Assembly: GCA_944989445.1 (NCBI GenBank)
Contig: CALYLW010000348.1
Coordinates: 434,001-498,000, forward strand
Origin: Ampullaceana balthica
Taxonomy: Eukaryota > Mollusca > Gastropoda > Lymnaeidae
Direction: 5' to 3'
DNA: 64,000 nucleotides
Every line of letters begins with the position of its first letter. Positions within the stretch are counted from its first letter, which is position 1. This document shows positions 25,901 through 36,669 of this stretch, one piece after another. A program made the translations under genes and the position numbers. Under the pieces are notes generated by a model that was given only the letters and a program-made list of their open reading frames with translations, searched no databases and had not been told where the DNA came from.

Positions 25901-26680
25901 TGACATATGGGTTTTATTTCATTGAAATCAATTCAATATATTTTTGGAGGTGGTATTTTGACTTGTTTTTTTAAAATTAAAAAACTGTTATAGACCGTAG
26001 TGTTGCACAAGTTGCTATCCGCTGGTTGCTGCAGAAAGATGTTGTGTCCTCTGTCATTATCGGGGCAAGGAACCTTTCTCAGCTTGATGACAATTTGGGA
26101 GCAGGCAATGGATGGTCACTGACCAAGGAAGAGGTAGGGCTTAGGCTGAGGTACTTATATCTAAACTTTTAGCGGAACCCTTCGCGGAAGAATTCGAGAA
26201 GAAGCAGGAACAAAAACAAAACAAAAACAACAACATTAAATGATTCAAAAATGAGACTAACTTTTAACCCAAATTCTGTGTACATCCATTGAACAGGTGA
26301 GACTTAAGAACCCCTACACTTAAATTTTAGCAATTAAATAAAATTAACATCAAATCACCAGTATGTCTTGCAACAATAGATTTTTAACTCCTCTAGTGCT
26401 TAATTGTTCAAATATTTTATTTTTACTAAATCAATCTTCAGGAAAACATCAGGCTAATGTCCATTAATCATTATCACATCAAGTCATGTGTCGTATTGTC
26501 TCCATCACCCACCCCCTCCAATAAGTTCTCATCAATACATTTCTGAATTTTCAGATGCAACAACTTGATGATCTCTCCAAACCAACTTTACCCTACCCTT
26601 ATGAAATGGTGTTTCGCCTGAATGAGGACCGCAGGAATCCAAACACTGCAGACCACTATGTTAGATCTCTGTATGATTGA
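19977..26680 (+). CDS. Aldo-keto reductase (Tas/YajO/KCNAB-like), eight exons, complete
   Basis: Predicted NADP(H)-dependent carbonyl reductase of the aldo-keto reductase superfamily, 371 residues. Exons: 19977-20084, 23140-23282, 23787-23943, 24421-24594, 25022-25119, 25391-25560, 25994-26133, 26555-26680. Phases join exactly and total 1116 nt including TGA. The order of (beta/alpha)8 barrel motifs is typical: [20 protein letters not shown], then [18 protein letters not shown] (catalytic Asp and Tyr), VIATKVR (Lys), YQTH (His), [22 protein letters not shown] and the cofactor-loop motif [14 protein letters not shown]. All four catalytic residues are present. The ATG is preceded in frame by a possible splice acceptor at 19921-19922 (ttttttcag), so an upstream non-coding exon is likely. 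Intron 1 (3 kb) and intron 2 carry transposons. The substrate cannot be told from sequence. A decayed relative of exon 1 is at 62951. Confidence 0.95.
20110..21630. mobile_element. Pogo-like non-autonomous element in reductase intron 1, inverse copy
   Basis: Starts CAGTAGAACCAACTTAACTC, ends TTAACCGGGTTCTATTG, and has TA on both sides. Its right part mirrors the left part of 1471-2917 (for example acatgttaatattttgctgc). The two are the same family in opposite orientation. A hAT-like motif 'agtgatgggacgat' is at about 20861. No transposase frame. Confidence 0.7.
21840..22372. repeat. Inverse copy of the GATCGCAGCG repeat, with a 30-bp unit amplified four times
   Basis: 'ataagctcaaacaatgacgt' and 'aaaatcgatcgcagcgccac' are the reverse complement of the pair at 13700-14107. 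The unit gcagcgccacctaacagcat plus tacatccatc recurs at 22231, 22261, 22291 and 22321, a period of exactly 30 bp with a few substitutions. Confidence 0.65.
22391..22985 (+). pseudogene. LINE fragment, second family: reverse transcriptase C-terminus
   Basis: Encodes the C-terminal segment of a non-LTR endonuclease-reverse transcriptase: [59 protein letters not shown] single-base deletion near 22556 moves the reading frame between IKWQDR and NVKVL. The 5' part is absent, as usual after 5' truncation. The tail is catacatacata. GC content is much higher than the surrounding intron. It is distinct from the LINE family at 27298. Clade unassigned (possibly RTE-like). Confidence 0.85.
23393..23672 (+). 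mobile_element. tRNA-derived SINE, copy 2, in reductase intron 2
   Basis: Box A (tagtggtcaagtggcagctc), box B (cacaggttcaaatcc), the shared body, then the 3' hairpin cttctgcatagaagg and gataagataagataa. Orientation matches the gene. It lies between exons 2 and 3, clear of both splice sites. Confidence 0.87.
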
Positions 26681-27297
26681 TAATGCTTCTATCTCAATGT
26701 TTTGACACATTTGTTATAATTCATGTTTGCTGTACTTTTCAAGCCTTAACAAATATTCCAGATTACTACCATATAACTATGTTTATTTTATTCCTTTTGA
26801 TCTTAACTGTTGTTAATATTGATGCAAGAAAAACGATTACATACAAATTTCTTATTTCCTTCTTATGCAAATATCCCCAATCTTTAAAAAATATATTCAT
26901 TATGTGCTTTTGATAGTGATGTTATTCACTTGGTATTTTGATTGACTTATTAATGATTTTTCTAAATTATTTGTTCTTTGGCAAGAAGGCTCTGATGTAT
27001 TTTTAACTACCAATGGCTATGCATTTACAACATGGAATAAATTGTTGATCTAACATTGGTTTTCATTTTAAATTATAACAAATATATTGTTTTTGATTGT
27101 GTCAAATTTAATATTTTATCTTAAATACATCCCCAATTCCTTAATGACTATGCTGCCATCAAATGCAATTTAAAATTGGTTAAAACACTAATACTGAGAC
27201 AATTTTAAGATAAAGATGCTTTTAATGTTTTAGTTTTAATGTTTTTTCTTCATGTTGAAAGTCTAATGCAGGCTTTTTGTTTCCAATATGAAAGCGT
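26681..27297 (+). other. Reductase 3' flank / probable 3' UTR
   Basis: AT-rich sequence after the stop codon. A candidate polyadenylation signal aataaa lies near 27035. It is ended abruptly by a LINE insertion at about 27298. Confidence 0.5.
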
Positions 27298-28021
27298 TAA
27301 TCCAAATCAATTCAAAATATTACATTCATGGAAAAGAACTGACCCAAACTAAAGATGCAAAATACTTAGGAGTCTTAATAAATGAGAAATTATCATGGAA
27401 TCCCCATGTCAATGAAGTTATTAAAAAATCAAACAAAACCTTAGGCTTTATAAAAAGGAACTTTAACAAATGTAATAGAGATATAAAACTAAAATGCTAC
27501 CTCACTTTGGTGAGACCTGTACTAGAATATGCATCTTCTGTATGGGACCCATCCACCAAAGAAAACATTGATAAACTAGAACAAATTCAAAAAAGAGCTG
27601 CCAGATTCATTACTGGAGAATATTCGAAACTGACAAGAATAACACCATTAGTTAAATCATTAAACCTTGAAACACTAGAGGATAGAAGAACCAAGAGCAA
27701 AGTAGTAATCATACATAAAGCAATTAATTCTAATTTAGAAATACAACACAAAGATAACTTAATACAACCCTCAGATAGACATAAGGATAAAAACACCTTT
27801 CTTATTCCGTATGCAAGAACAAACACATACAAGTTTTCCTTCTTCCCGTCCGGAATTCGGGCGTGGAATGGGTTGCCTGAAGAATCCAGGAAAACCAACA
27901 CTTTATCAACATTTAAATCTCTAATAAAAATGCAGGACTAAACACAAACCATAGATAAGCGTAGGACGCAATAATCTTCTGTATAGAAGGAGCGTCTGTA
28001 AACAGATAAGATAAGATAAGA
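27298..28021 (+). mobile_element. 5'-truncated LINE, copy C, inserted in a hAT relic
   Basis: Encodes the C-terminal 210 or so residues of ORF2 without interruption: NSKYYIHGKELTQTKDAKYL, SYLTLVRP-type helix region (KCYLTLVRPVLEYASSVWDP), [31 protein letters not shown], ending SLIKMQD and TAA. The RT catalytic box is missing. The 3' UTR holds the hairpin ggacgcaataatcttctgta then tagaaggagcgtctg, and a cagataagataagataag tail. Its right end abuts the coding relic of a hAT transposase. Confidence 0.9.
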
Positions 28022-28029
28022 AATGCTGC

Positions 28030-29097
28030 AATCCTTTATCTCGCTGTAATTATATTGAAATTTTTTCCCTGCAATTCTTTATTAAACGCACTCGCATGCT
28101 CAAAAATATCAGCTAAGTATGCGAGATGTGCAGCCCAACAATAGTTTGTAAACGTATCCGCCAGTGCATGGTTTTGACCAGCCAGAAATGTTTGAAGTTC
28201 TGCTTTCAGAGCCCACACTCTGTTCAGAACATTGCCGCGTGAAAGCCACCGTACCTCGATGTGATTAAGTTGGTCGTAAACTCAGCCCCACCACCTTTAC
28301 ATAAATTACTAAAAAGTCTTGTTTGGAGTGCATGTAATTTAATGAAATTTACAATCTGGATAATATAATGCATGACAACCTCCAGTTCAGGTTCCAAAAG
28401 TTTCACAAGCAGAGCTTGACGATAGATAAAACAGTGCTTAACTTCAATTTTGGGATTCTTCTCTCTTGCAAAAGACGCAAAAACCACTTAAACGACACAA
28501 CAAAGCTGGAGCTCCATCAACAGACACAGCAATACAGTTTTCCCATTTTAAATTAACTTTTTCAAAGTATTCATTAACTTTATTGAATAAAACAATTCCT
28601 TGACATCGCAGTTCGAGGGGAGAACAAAACAACATATCTTCTTCAATTGTTTGTAAAACTTTGTATCTAACATATACCATAAGCTGCACATTACTACTGA
28701 CATCAGTGGTCTCATCACGCTGAGTAGCAAATAATTTAATTGTAATAGCCTTTATTGAAGACAGTTCTTGTTCCCAGACATTTTCAGCCAAAGTAGAAGA
28801 TCTGTCTTTCACAACTTTTGCTGACAAAGGTACTGAATTTAGCTTCATACATGGATCATTCATTGGTTAACTTCAATTTTGGGATTCCTCTCTCTTGCAA
28901 AAGCCGAGATTAATCTTAATAATAAACCGTGCCTTTTGTAAATATACATAAATATGATGGATTTTGATTTACCAAAAAAATAATAATAATTAAACTGGCG
29001 GATTTTATATGTCCCAAATGAGACTGTTTTACCCCCAGAAATTCCATTTCTACCCCCAAATGTGGGTAATTTACCCCTGTTCACCGACCCCTGGTCT
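28030..29097 (-). pseudogene. hAT transposase relic (ZBED5/GTF2IRD2-like)
   Basis: The minus strand has broken reading frames with hAT transposase landmarks: RDETTDVSSNVQLMVYVRY (catalytic-Asp region), SVDGAPALL, HCFIYRQALLVKLLEPELEV, NFIKLHALQTRLFSNLC, and WALKAELQTFLAGQNHALAD then HLAYLADIFEHASAFNKELQ. Frames are separated by stops and small indels, and a 40-bp stretch (cttcaattttgggattcytc) is duplicated at about 28440 and 28868. The terminus CAGGGGTCGGTGAACAGG is at the right end. The C-terminal dimerisation domain is missing where LINE copy C inserted. Confidence 0.85.
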
Positions 29098-29491
29098 AAT
29101 GACTTGGAAGTCAATGACACTTAACCTTAATCCAAACAAAAAAATTATCATCTTTGTGGAATGACTTCTTATAAACCTCATAGCAAGTACATGACCTGAC
29201 TGAAGATACCAGTCATCACTTAAACTTATCATGGGCCTGCTGATGGTCTCAGCTTCAGTTTATCACCAACACTTTATCGAAGGAGAACTACTTCAACAGT
29301 ACTAGATACCATTTTTTATCGAGATAAGAAAATTTAGTACGCTGTCAGGTTAAGTTGGAGGAGATCATTCAAAGATTGAGATCAATTAATTTTTTATGCA
29401 GGCAAAAATTTAAAATGCTATTTAATATTTCATTTGGATATTGTTAAAAATAAATTATTAAAAAAACACGTAAAAAAACAAGTTTTTGACT

Positions 29492-29607
29492 ATAAATCCC
29501 TTATATACGAGACATAACTAAAAGAACGTTCATTATCATTCGCAGAGCACGACAATCCAAAAATCCAAAATTTTAGTTATGTCTCAAATATAAAAAGGAT
29601 TTATAGT
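29492..29607. mobile_element. Short palindromic derivative of the 460-bp element
   Basis: It consists of ctataaatcccttatatacg then agacataac and the mirrored ttttagttatgtctc ending aaaaaggatttatag, that is, mostly the two ends of the family with the middle deleted (116 bp). Confidence 0.6.
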
Positions 29608-29712
29608 TAAGTAAAATGAAAAAAAAACACAACTTTTTAAAAAAGAATGAGGCCCAGCTGCAGTGAGGAATGTAGAATCTCGCATGAAAAAGCAGAAAAT
29701 AATTTTTTAGTC

Positions 29713-29846
29713 ACAAACTAAGTAGTCACACAGGGGGACTCAGAATTGATATTTATTGTGATCGATTGTGGGATTTAATGTGAGATATAAAATTTGATAA
29801 ACTAACACAAAAGTTCTGAGTCCCCCTGTGTGACTACTTAGTTTGG
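29713..29846. mobile_element. Palindromic MITE with ~33-bp near-perfect arms
   Basis: The arm caaactaagtagtcacacag then ggggactcagaa is repeated inverted as ttctgagtccccctgtgtga then ctacttagtttg, about 65 bp apart. No coding capacity. It lies at the left margin of the large nest at 29.5-33.3 kb. Confidence 0.75.
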
Positions 29847-30059
29847 CTATAAATAGAGGTAAAAAAAGATTTTTAAAAACCATGTTTTTATAAGTGTACT
29901 AAAACGAAGAAAATAATTTAAAACTAATAAGTTCAAGTACCTTTCTATAAGGGGACGTCCATAAATGACGTCACGCGATTTTTGCCGATTTTTTACCCCC
30001 TCCCACCCCCCCTCTCGTCACGCGTCGTCACAAAAACTTAGACCCCCCCTCTAAAAATA

Positions 30060-31072
30060 CGTCTTATCTTATCTGTTTACAGATGCTCCTTCTATACAGA
30101 AGATTATTGCATCCTACGCTTATCTATGGTTTGTGTTTAGTCCTGCATTTTTATTAGAGATTTAAATGTTGATAAAGTGTTGGTTTTCCTGGATTCTTCA
30201 GGCAACCCATTCCACGCCCGAATTCCGGACGGGAAGAAGGAAAACTTGTATGTGTTTGTTCTTGCATACGGAATAAGAAAGGTGTTTTTATCCTTATGTC
30301 TATCTGAGGGTTGTATTAAGTTATCTTTGTGTTGTATTTCTAAATTAGAATTAATTGCTTTATGTATGATTACTACTTTGCTCTTGGTTCTTCTATCCTC
30401 TAGTGTTTCAAGGTTTAATGATTTAACTAATGGTGTTATCCTTGTCAGTTTCGAATATTCTCCAGTAATGAATCTGGCAGCTCTTTTTTGAATTTGTTCT
30501 AGTTTATCGATGTTTTCTTTGGTGGATGGGTCCCATACAGAAGATGCATATTCTAGTGCAGGTCTCACCAAAGTGAGGTAGCATTTTAGTTTTATATCTC
30601 TATTACATTTGTTAAAGTTCCTTTTTATAAAGCCTAAGGTTTTGTTTGATTTTTTAATAACTTCATTGACATGGGGATTCCATGATAGTTTCTCATTTAT
30701 TAAGACTCCTAAGTATTTTGCATCTTTAGTTTGGGTCAGTTCTTTTCCATGAATGTAATATTTTGAATTTATTTGTTTCTTTTTCTTTGTTACTCTTAAC
30801 AGTTGACACTTTTCTGGGTGGAAAGACATACTCCAGTTAGTTTCCCATTTTATCAATTCATCTAAGTCTTTTTGTAAAATTTTGCTATCTTGTTCTGATT
30901 TAATTGTTCTATAGATTATACAATCATCAGCAAATAACCTAACTTTTGTACCTGTTGAGATGTTGTTGGGTAAATCGTTTATATAAATTAAAAAGAGTAA
31001 GGGACCTAGCACAGTTCCTTGTGGAACTCCTGAGTTAACCTTTTTTGGTGCAGATTTAGATCCATTAATTAC
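30060..31072 (-). mobile_element. 5'-truncated LINE with intact RT C-terminal frame, copy D
   Basis: The minus strand has an unbroken 291-codon frame from 31012 to 30137. It covers VLGPLLFLIYINDLP (upstream VPQGT out of the counted frame start but contiguous), the catalytic box LFADDCIIYRTI, thumb motifs TKDAKYLGVLINEKLSWNP, and the C-terminus ending SLIKMQD. It lacks RT motif A, the endonuclease and ORF1. The 3' hairpin here has gatgc/gcatc as outer stem instead of gacgc/gcgtc. It is the best preserved RT copy, probably young, inserted within the 29950-32844 element. Confidence 0.92.
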
Positions 31073-31426
31073 GTCACAAATCTTTTACCCCCCCCCTTAA
31101 AAAAACACACCTTATTTTCTATTTGAAAATATGTATTTTTCAAATCACTTTTATTGCCATTTAAGTATTTATTATTTATTTAGTGAAGTTCTACATTGTA
31201 ATATCGTAACCCGCGTGAAGCATTTTTTTAAAACGTTTATTAACCGGCCTTCAGAAAACGAACTGTGTTAACATCCTTAGATTATATTTTATTTTAATGC
31301 ATACAAATTAAACATTGACTTTTAATCATCACGGTTAACGTCTTTGTTTAGAAAAAAAATTATTTAAAAATAACATTTTTAAAATGTATTTTTAAAAATC
31401 CCTCAATTAACTGACGGGCATCCCGT

Positions 31427-31525
31427 AAGAAAGAGGTCGGCGAACAGAGGTAAATAACCTCATCTGGGGTCAAAAGGGAATTCTTGGGGGTAATGCAGAC
31501 TCATTTGGGACGTATAACATCCACT
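31427..31525 (+). mobile_element. hAT terminus (solo end)
   Basis: gaggtcggcgaacagaggta then aataacc and cagactcatttgggacgtat match the terminus of the relic at 28030-29097 (reverse complement there). No transposase sequence follows, so this is a solo or internally deleted end. Confidence 0.6.
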
Positions 31526-31912
31526 ACAATCCACTATATATATTAAAATACGTCATGTGTACGTGTACGCTTGGAACATATGCCCATTATTGAACGGGTC
31601 CTTACAGAAAATGCATTTTAAAAAAAATTTGACAACTATGTAGATTTCTTACCTACGTACTATACGAAGACACCTAAATCTACCCTACTTTCATTTATAT
31701 TGACACGATTGACAATAATCTTAATCCACATGACTTGTCTTTATCAAATATCCTTTCTGTGATATTTAAAATTAATGCCTTAAAAACTGAGCTAAGAAGA
31801 AAAGTTGTTTTGTGCTCCTCTCGAATTGCAATTTCAAGAATTTGATGCATTCAATAAAGTTAATGAATAGTTGACTAATTTTAAATGGGCTCATTTACTA
31901 TTATATCTAGAA

Positions 31913-32099
31913 CAGTGCTTCTCAAACTTTTTAGTATGGCGTACCGGCAGGAATTTTTTACATTGCAACAGGGACCGGTGCACTATTTTCCCTGCACTGA
32001 CAATTTGTTCTGTCCTTTTTTTGGAGAACATCTGCGGACCGGCAGCGGATGGCCCACGGACCGGCACCGGTCCACGGACCACGACAATGAGAAGCACTG
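31913..32099. mobile_element. hAT MITE, 187 bp, perfect target duplication
   Basis: Ends CAGTGCTTCTCAAACTTT and ATGAGAAGCACTG. The 8-bp flanks atctagaa are identical (31905-31912 and 32100-32107). The interior is rich in ggaccggcaccggtccacgg-type motifs shared with 49364-49959. Confidence 0.85.
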
Positions 32100-33152
32100 A
32101 TCTAGAAGACTAGAATGGCCAGGGACGTTTGACCAAAAACCAATCGAACAATTATATCAAACTTAAAACGTTTTTAATTTATCAAATAGATTCCCTCCCC
32201 CCTCCCCTTTTAAATAAAAAAAAGGATATTCCGTGTCGTTTTGACTTAAAATATCTACACATAATCCAATTCAGATCATTTTTAGACACTTGTCATGCTT
32301 GTAAAACTCACCAGTAGCATTTGCTAACGACGCTCCCCCAAATCCCCGAGTCATGTGAGCAGGACCTAGAGTCTGTGGTTTGGAGGGGGGGGGGTAACGC
32401 ACACATAAACTTGTATATTTTGGGGTAACGGGCAAAAAATTTCGACGATTTCTGCCATGAGAGAACCAAATGGAGCTGCGGTTACATCACAAATGCCTTG
32501 ATGTCAACATCAAACGACGCTGTGTAACAATTTCATATGTTATCTTGTGGATTCTCAAACTTAAGTATTATATTTAGATTTAATTTTCGTGTCATACGCC
32601 AACCAGCGTCTGATGGCCTACCGACCGGCACATTGAGAAGCACTGATTTAAAAAAAGGGGAAAAAAAAGTCATTAAATAAATTGTAAGCCACCAAATATT
32701 TCAGTGGAAGTTTTATTTAAAGTTACCCTTTTGATGTGACGTCACATTTCTTCAACCCCCCTCCCTCCCCCTCGTCACGCATCGTCACAAAAGTGTGACC
32801 CCCCTCCCCCCCTAGGTGCGTGACGTCATTTATGGACGGCCCCTAATATGACTAAAAACGTGGGGCGGGTGTTTGGTATCTAAATTAAAGATTTATAATT
32901 AAGAAGGCAAAAAAGAGATCTATAAGTGAGAGAATGAGTGAACTGCATATGTAAAACCTCATAAGCGCCCGCGCAACGTTTTTAGTCATATTATATCAAA
33001 GTACTTGAACTTATTAGTTTTAAATTATTTTATTCTTTTTAGTACACTTATAAAAACGTGGTTTAAAAAAAATAATCTTTTTTTACCTCTATTTATTGAC
33101 TTTTGTTTTTCCGCCCGACCGACCGCCTGCGAACCCAAAAGACGACGGTGAA

Positions 33153-33290
33153 GTTAATATAAGGGATTGAATTAGACAACCCCGTAAAAACAAAGAAAGT
33201 TGATATAAGGGATTGAATTAAACAACCCCGTAAAAACAAAGAAAGTTGATATAAGGGATTGAATTAAACAACCCCGTAAAAACAAAGTTT
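33153..33290. repeat. 46-bp tandem repeat, three copies
   Basis: Units start at 33153, 33199 and 33245 (gttgatataagggattgaat then taaacaaccccgtaaaaaca). They are nearly identical and lead directly into an inverse copy of the 460-bp element. Confidence 0.85.
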
Positions 33291-33297
33291 TTAACTA

Positions 33298-34220
33298 TTA
33301 ATCCCTTATATATGAGACATAACTAAAGAGTATTTATCTTGCTTACACGCGACAAACATTTACAGACTAAGATTGCCTTAAATACCCTTTGTTGTAAAAT
33401 GGAAAAAAGTTTTGGTCACGGATGGTTGAACTTAACTCAGCGTGACGCGTAAAATGTCAACAAAAGCTTGCCGCTACATATAGAGATAAACTAAAAATGC
33501 ATTAATTTAATTACGGTACATTCGATCGATCTGAAAATTAAATAGCTTTATCCTCCTCACAAGCCAAACCTACTGTGAAAATTTCAGCTCTCTAGCAAGT
33601 CAGAAAACGTGTTTACGAGCGTTTTGAAAAAGTTGACGACAGAACCGGATGCGTTGAATCTGGAATCCTTCACGAGTTAATAGGATAGGGGCCTCAAAAA
33701 ACGTCTACAGTCTGCCTGCTAAATTTCAGCTCGATTTGATTACGGGAAAAGGGTTATAAAAACATCTTTAACATAGTGCGCACCGCTAGACAGATTACCA
33801 AATAATAGCATTTACATTTACAGATCGGGAATATATTTTTAAAAAAGTATCGTCAATATAATACGCACCGCACAGCGCAACAGGTAAGTGTTAAAAAGGT
33901 TGTTCAATATAATACGCACCGCATAGCGCGACAGGGAAGTAATAAAAAGCTTGTTCAATATAATACGCACCGCGACACTCTAGCACAAAAATTAACATGC
34001 TACATAGAGATAATCTAAAAAATTAATTTATTTAATTACAGTTCATTCGATCGACCTGACATTTTGATAGATCATTTTTATCATCGGCATGAGTCTGCCT
34101 GCAAAATTTCGGCTCACTAGTTTACGAGGAAGTGGGTTAAAACCCATTCAAAGTTTTTTCGCATTCAAGGCATCAAGCAAGCAATCAAGCAGACGCCATG
34201 AGTTAATATAAAGGATTTAA
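33298..34220. mobile_element. Expanded inverse copy of the 460-bp element family
   Basis: Starts tcccttatatatgagacata and ends gagttaatataaaggattta, the reverse of the family. The unit 'caatataatacgcaccgc' occurs three times and 'agtctgcctgc' twice, so the 923-bp copy has internal duplications relative to the 460-bp form. Confidence 0.7.
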
Positions 34221-35460
34221 TAAAAATTAAAATTGAATATCATTTTAGGATGACATTTTTAAATATTAAGATAATGCAACTTTTCCTTTTCTGCTTCCCT
34301 GACGTGACTTTTGCTTCTCATTATTACTACATAAATTGTGTAATATTTTAAATGGGTGGTCTTTTCAGCCATTCAGTGATGAGAATTGTTTTACTCTGTG
34401 GTTGTCAACTGGGACATTTTTTTATAACCATTTCACCATATATTAGTTTTAATTTGGCCCTTTCGATATATTGGTTGTGATTTGGCTCTTTGGCTATATT
34501 GATCAGCTCATTGTGCAAATAAAGATTTATTTTAAATATAACCCGAGTAGCTAATTGTGCAAACAGATTAAGTTTTATTTTTGGTAGAGAGTAAAATATT
34601 CTAAAAGTAGACACTTGGATCAACCCATTATGTGTACAAAATAAAAAAAATAAAAAATTGAATCAGTTATTATTTGACACAAGAGGCCACTCTTAAATAA
34701 CTATAGCTTAGCCGAGAACTAATTTATTCAAGCTTGCGTTTTTTCTCAATCTCATTAAATGTATACCCGCAATGCATGCACCAGTTTTAAAAAATGTGCA
34801 TACTTGACAAAAATTGATAATTTGTTTGCTCTAACTTAATAAACATTTTGAAAATAAAATCAAAATATAGATTAACATTAATCCATATCAGCCGGCAGAT
34901 CCAAGTGGATTGGAGGAGGTCTTTTGAAAGCGAGGCCCCAACTGAAGGCAGCCGCCCAAGAGTGAAAGATGGAATGATGCGGTTAAGGCACTAAGCTGTT
35001 ATTGGTGTACACAGGATTAAGTCAAGTTGTATCTAATTTTAAAATAATTAATTCATGTCATGCATAACTAAATATGTTAGAAATTAGACCAAAGTTCCCG
35101 ACAGCTTGCTGACTAAGAATGACTAGCGTTTTCGTTTGACCCAGAGTAAAGTTTTTAAAAATTTTCATTTTATAATTAAAGTGTAAAATAAACCCGGGTC
35201 CAACCTGTTGTAAACACCCAATACAAGCGGTGTTAAATTGAAAAAAACAACAACAAAAAATCACAACAACATGGTTCAAAGGTGAAATTGCCTTTGTTTC
35301 ATTCGGGATGTTGTAGTCACTCGCCTTCACAATCTGATTATTACGAGCAGCACATTTACGGAACTTTGTTAATCCAAAATAACGTCACGAAATGTGTAAA
35401 ATAAAGGGGGAGGGGGTGGTTAGTAATAACGATTTTATAAGCAACTTTCATGACCGTGTC
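34221..35460. other. Intergenic, no recognised gene
   Basis: AT-rich sequence with short unremarkable open frames (34405-34623 and 35058-35330 minus). Neither shows a domain or splice context. A GC-richer patch at 34890-34990 was not identified. Confidence 0.45.
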
Positions 35461-35465
35461 AAAAT

Positions 35466-35902
35466 TCAGTAACAATAGGATATGATAGGATAAGGAAGAG
35501 CAGACATCGAAGGTTCAAAGAGCAAAGTCGCTATAAACGCTTGGCTGCCACAAACCACTTTTCCCTGTGGTAGCTTTTCTGACACCTCTTACTTAAAACT
35601 CCCAAAGTTTAAAGGATCGATAGACCACGCATTCACGGTATGTATTCGTATTCGTAATGAAAATAAAAATCAAGCGAGCTTTTGACCTTTTGCTAAACGC
35701 GAGGTTTCCGAGCTCGCCTTTTGACACCTGCGTTTCCTTTTGACAGATGTACCGCCCCAGTCAAACTCCCCGCCCGACACTGTCTTCAGAGTGGATCGCG
35801 GGGCGGGGGTGACGTTGCCGTCGTCCGTACAGCTTAACTCCAGAAGAGTAGGGCTTGCGCCCCACTCACAGCTTTACTGAATAGGTAAAGAAACTATGAT
35901 AC
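35466..35902 (-). pseudogene. 28S rRNA fragment (degenerate), domain V region
   Basis: The minus strand matches the conserved 3' part of nuclear 28S rRNA over about 430 bp. In plus-strand order: gacatcgaaggttcaaagag, cgcttggctgccacaa, tccctgtgg then tagcttttctgacacctctt, aaaggatcgatagaccacgc, attcgtaatgaaaataaaa, tcaagcgagctttt, and tgacagatgtaccgccccag then tcaaactccccgcc. These are landmarks around the peptidyl-transferase region. Substitutions and small deletions are scattered throughout, and a tatcctatc-type duplication is at the 35470-35490 end, so this is not a functional rRNA gene. No 18S, 5.8S or spacer flanks it. Confidence 0.9.
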
Positions 35903-36659
35903 ACCCTTCACGATTTTAAATGATATTGTTTGGGGTTGTTTTGTGTGTGTTTGTGTGTAAAAAAAAACGGGGCGTCATTTATTGATAGACGGGCGCTTAC
36001 CAATAATATAAGTAAAAAGTAAATACATATATAAAAAATAATTTTAAAAAATCAAGGGAGAAAAGTACATTTGAAGGGAGATAAGCGATTATAATTGTAA
36101 TTTGAAAATATTTAGATATCATCAAATACTAATTATTTAAAGTAAATTATTAATTTAAACTAATGACCTAAATGACGTTTAAACTTTTTTTTAGAGTATC
36201 TTTGCTCTGTAACACCGATGCGGGGTATATATTTTATAATTTTGCTATAATATAATAGCTGTTAATAATATTAATTAGACCCTTCGAAAGTTTTTATACA
36301 AGAGGTATCGTTTACTTTGTCCCCTTCACAAGTTCAGTCCTAAGATTTGCTCCTGGTGGGCACCAATGCGATCCAGGGGGGCGATGAAGGCCACAGGTCC
36401 GTTGGGGTGGGGGTGTAAGCATAAAAGAAAGAAGAGAAGATTTAGAAAAATTGATAGAAATATACTGCTCATAACGCTTAGTTTTACTTAGAAAAACGAT
36501 TTGGACATTGATTTGGTTCACGCATACTCCCTCACTTGCATTTAGATATGTGAAACTGCGCACTTCCAGACTACAAGAACACTTGACTAAAATTAAAGGT
36601 AATGAAAAGATAAAAATTTATCTTATTTTTAAACACTAAAATGAAATTTTATCAAACAA
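35903..36659. other. Intergenic, no recognised feature
   Basis: AT-rich sequence. The short minus-strand frame at 36312-36563 has no family motifs. Confidence 0.4.
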
Positions 36660-36669
36660 CGGACATTGG

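Larger units (their letters stand above)
29950..32844. mobile_element. Element with GGACGTCCATAAATGACGTC ends, filled with insertions
   Basis: The left end ggggacgtccataaatgacg then tcacgc is mirrored at 32815-32844 (gcgtgacgtcatttatggac then ggcccc). Adjacent C-rich tracts and cgtcacgc(g/a)tcgtcacaa motifs occur on both sides. A related element with the end gcgtgacgtcatttatggat is at 46200-46560. The centre was interrupted by LINE copy D at an acgtc site. Confidence 0.6.
29846..33110. repeat. Long inverted repeat enclosing nested insertions
   Basis: A roughly 90-bp arm (ctataaatagaggtaaaaaa to ttaaaactaataagttcaag, 29846-29938) recurs inverted at about 32996-33110. Inside it lie the ACGTCA element (29950-32844), LINE copy D, hAT ends and a further short inverted repeat (32847-32992, arms tatgactaaaaacgtggggc / cgcaacgtttttagtcata). 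The arms are probably ends of an old transposon that became an insertion target. Confidence 0.6.

Noticed and set aside
30177..30491. 104-codon plus-strand frame, repeated at several places (12247, 27587 minus, 45371)
   Set aside because: It is the antisense of the LINE reverse-transcriptase C-terminus and recurs only because the LINE recurs.
35466..35902. Functional 28S rRNA gene
   Set aside because: Only about 430 bp, with many substitutions and indels and no flanking rDNA.
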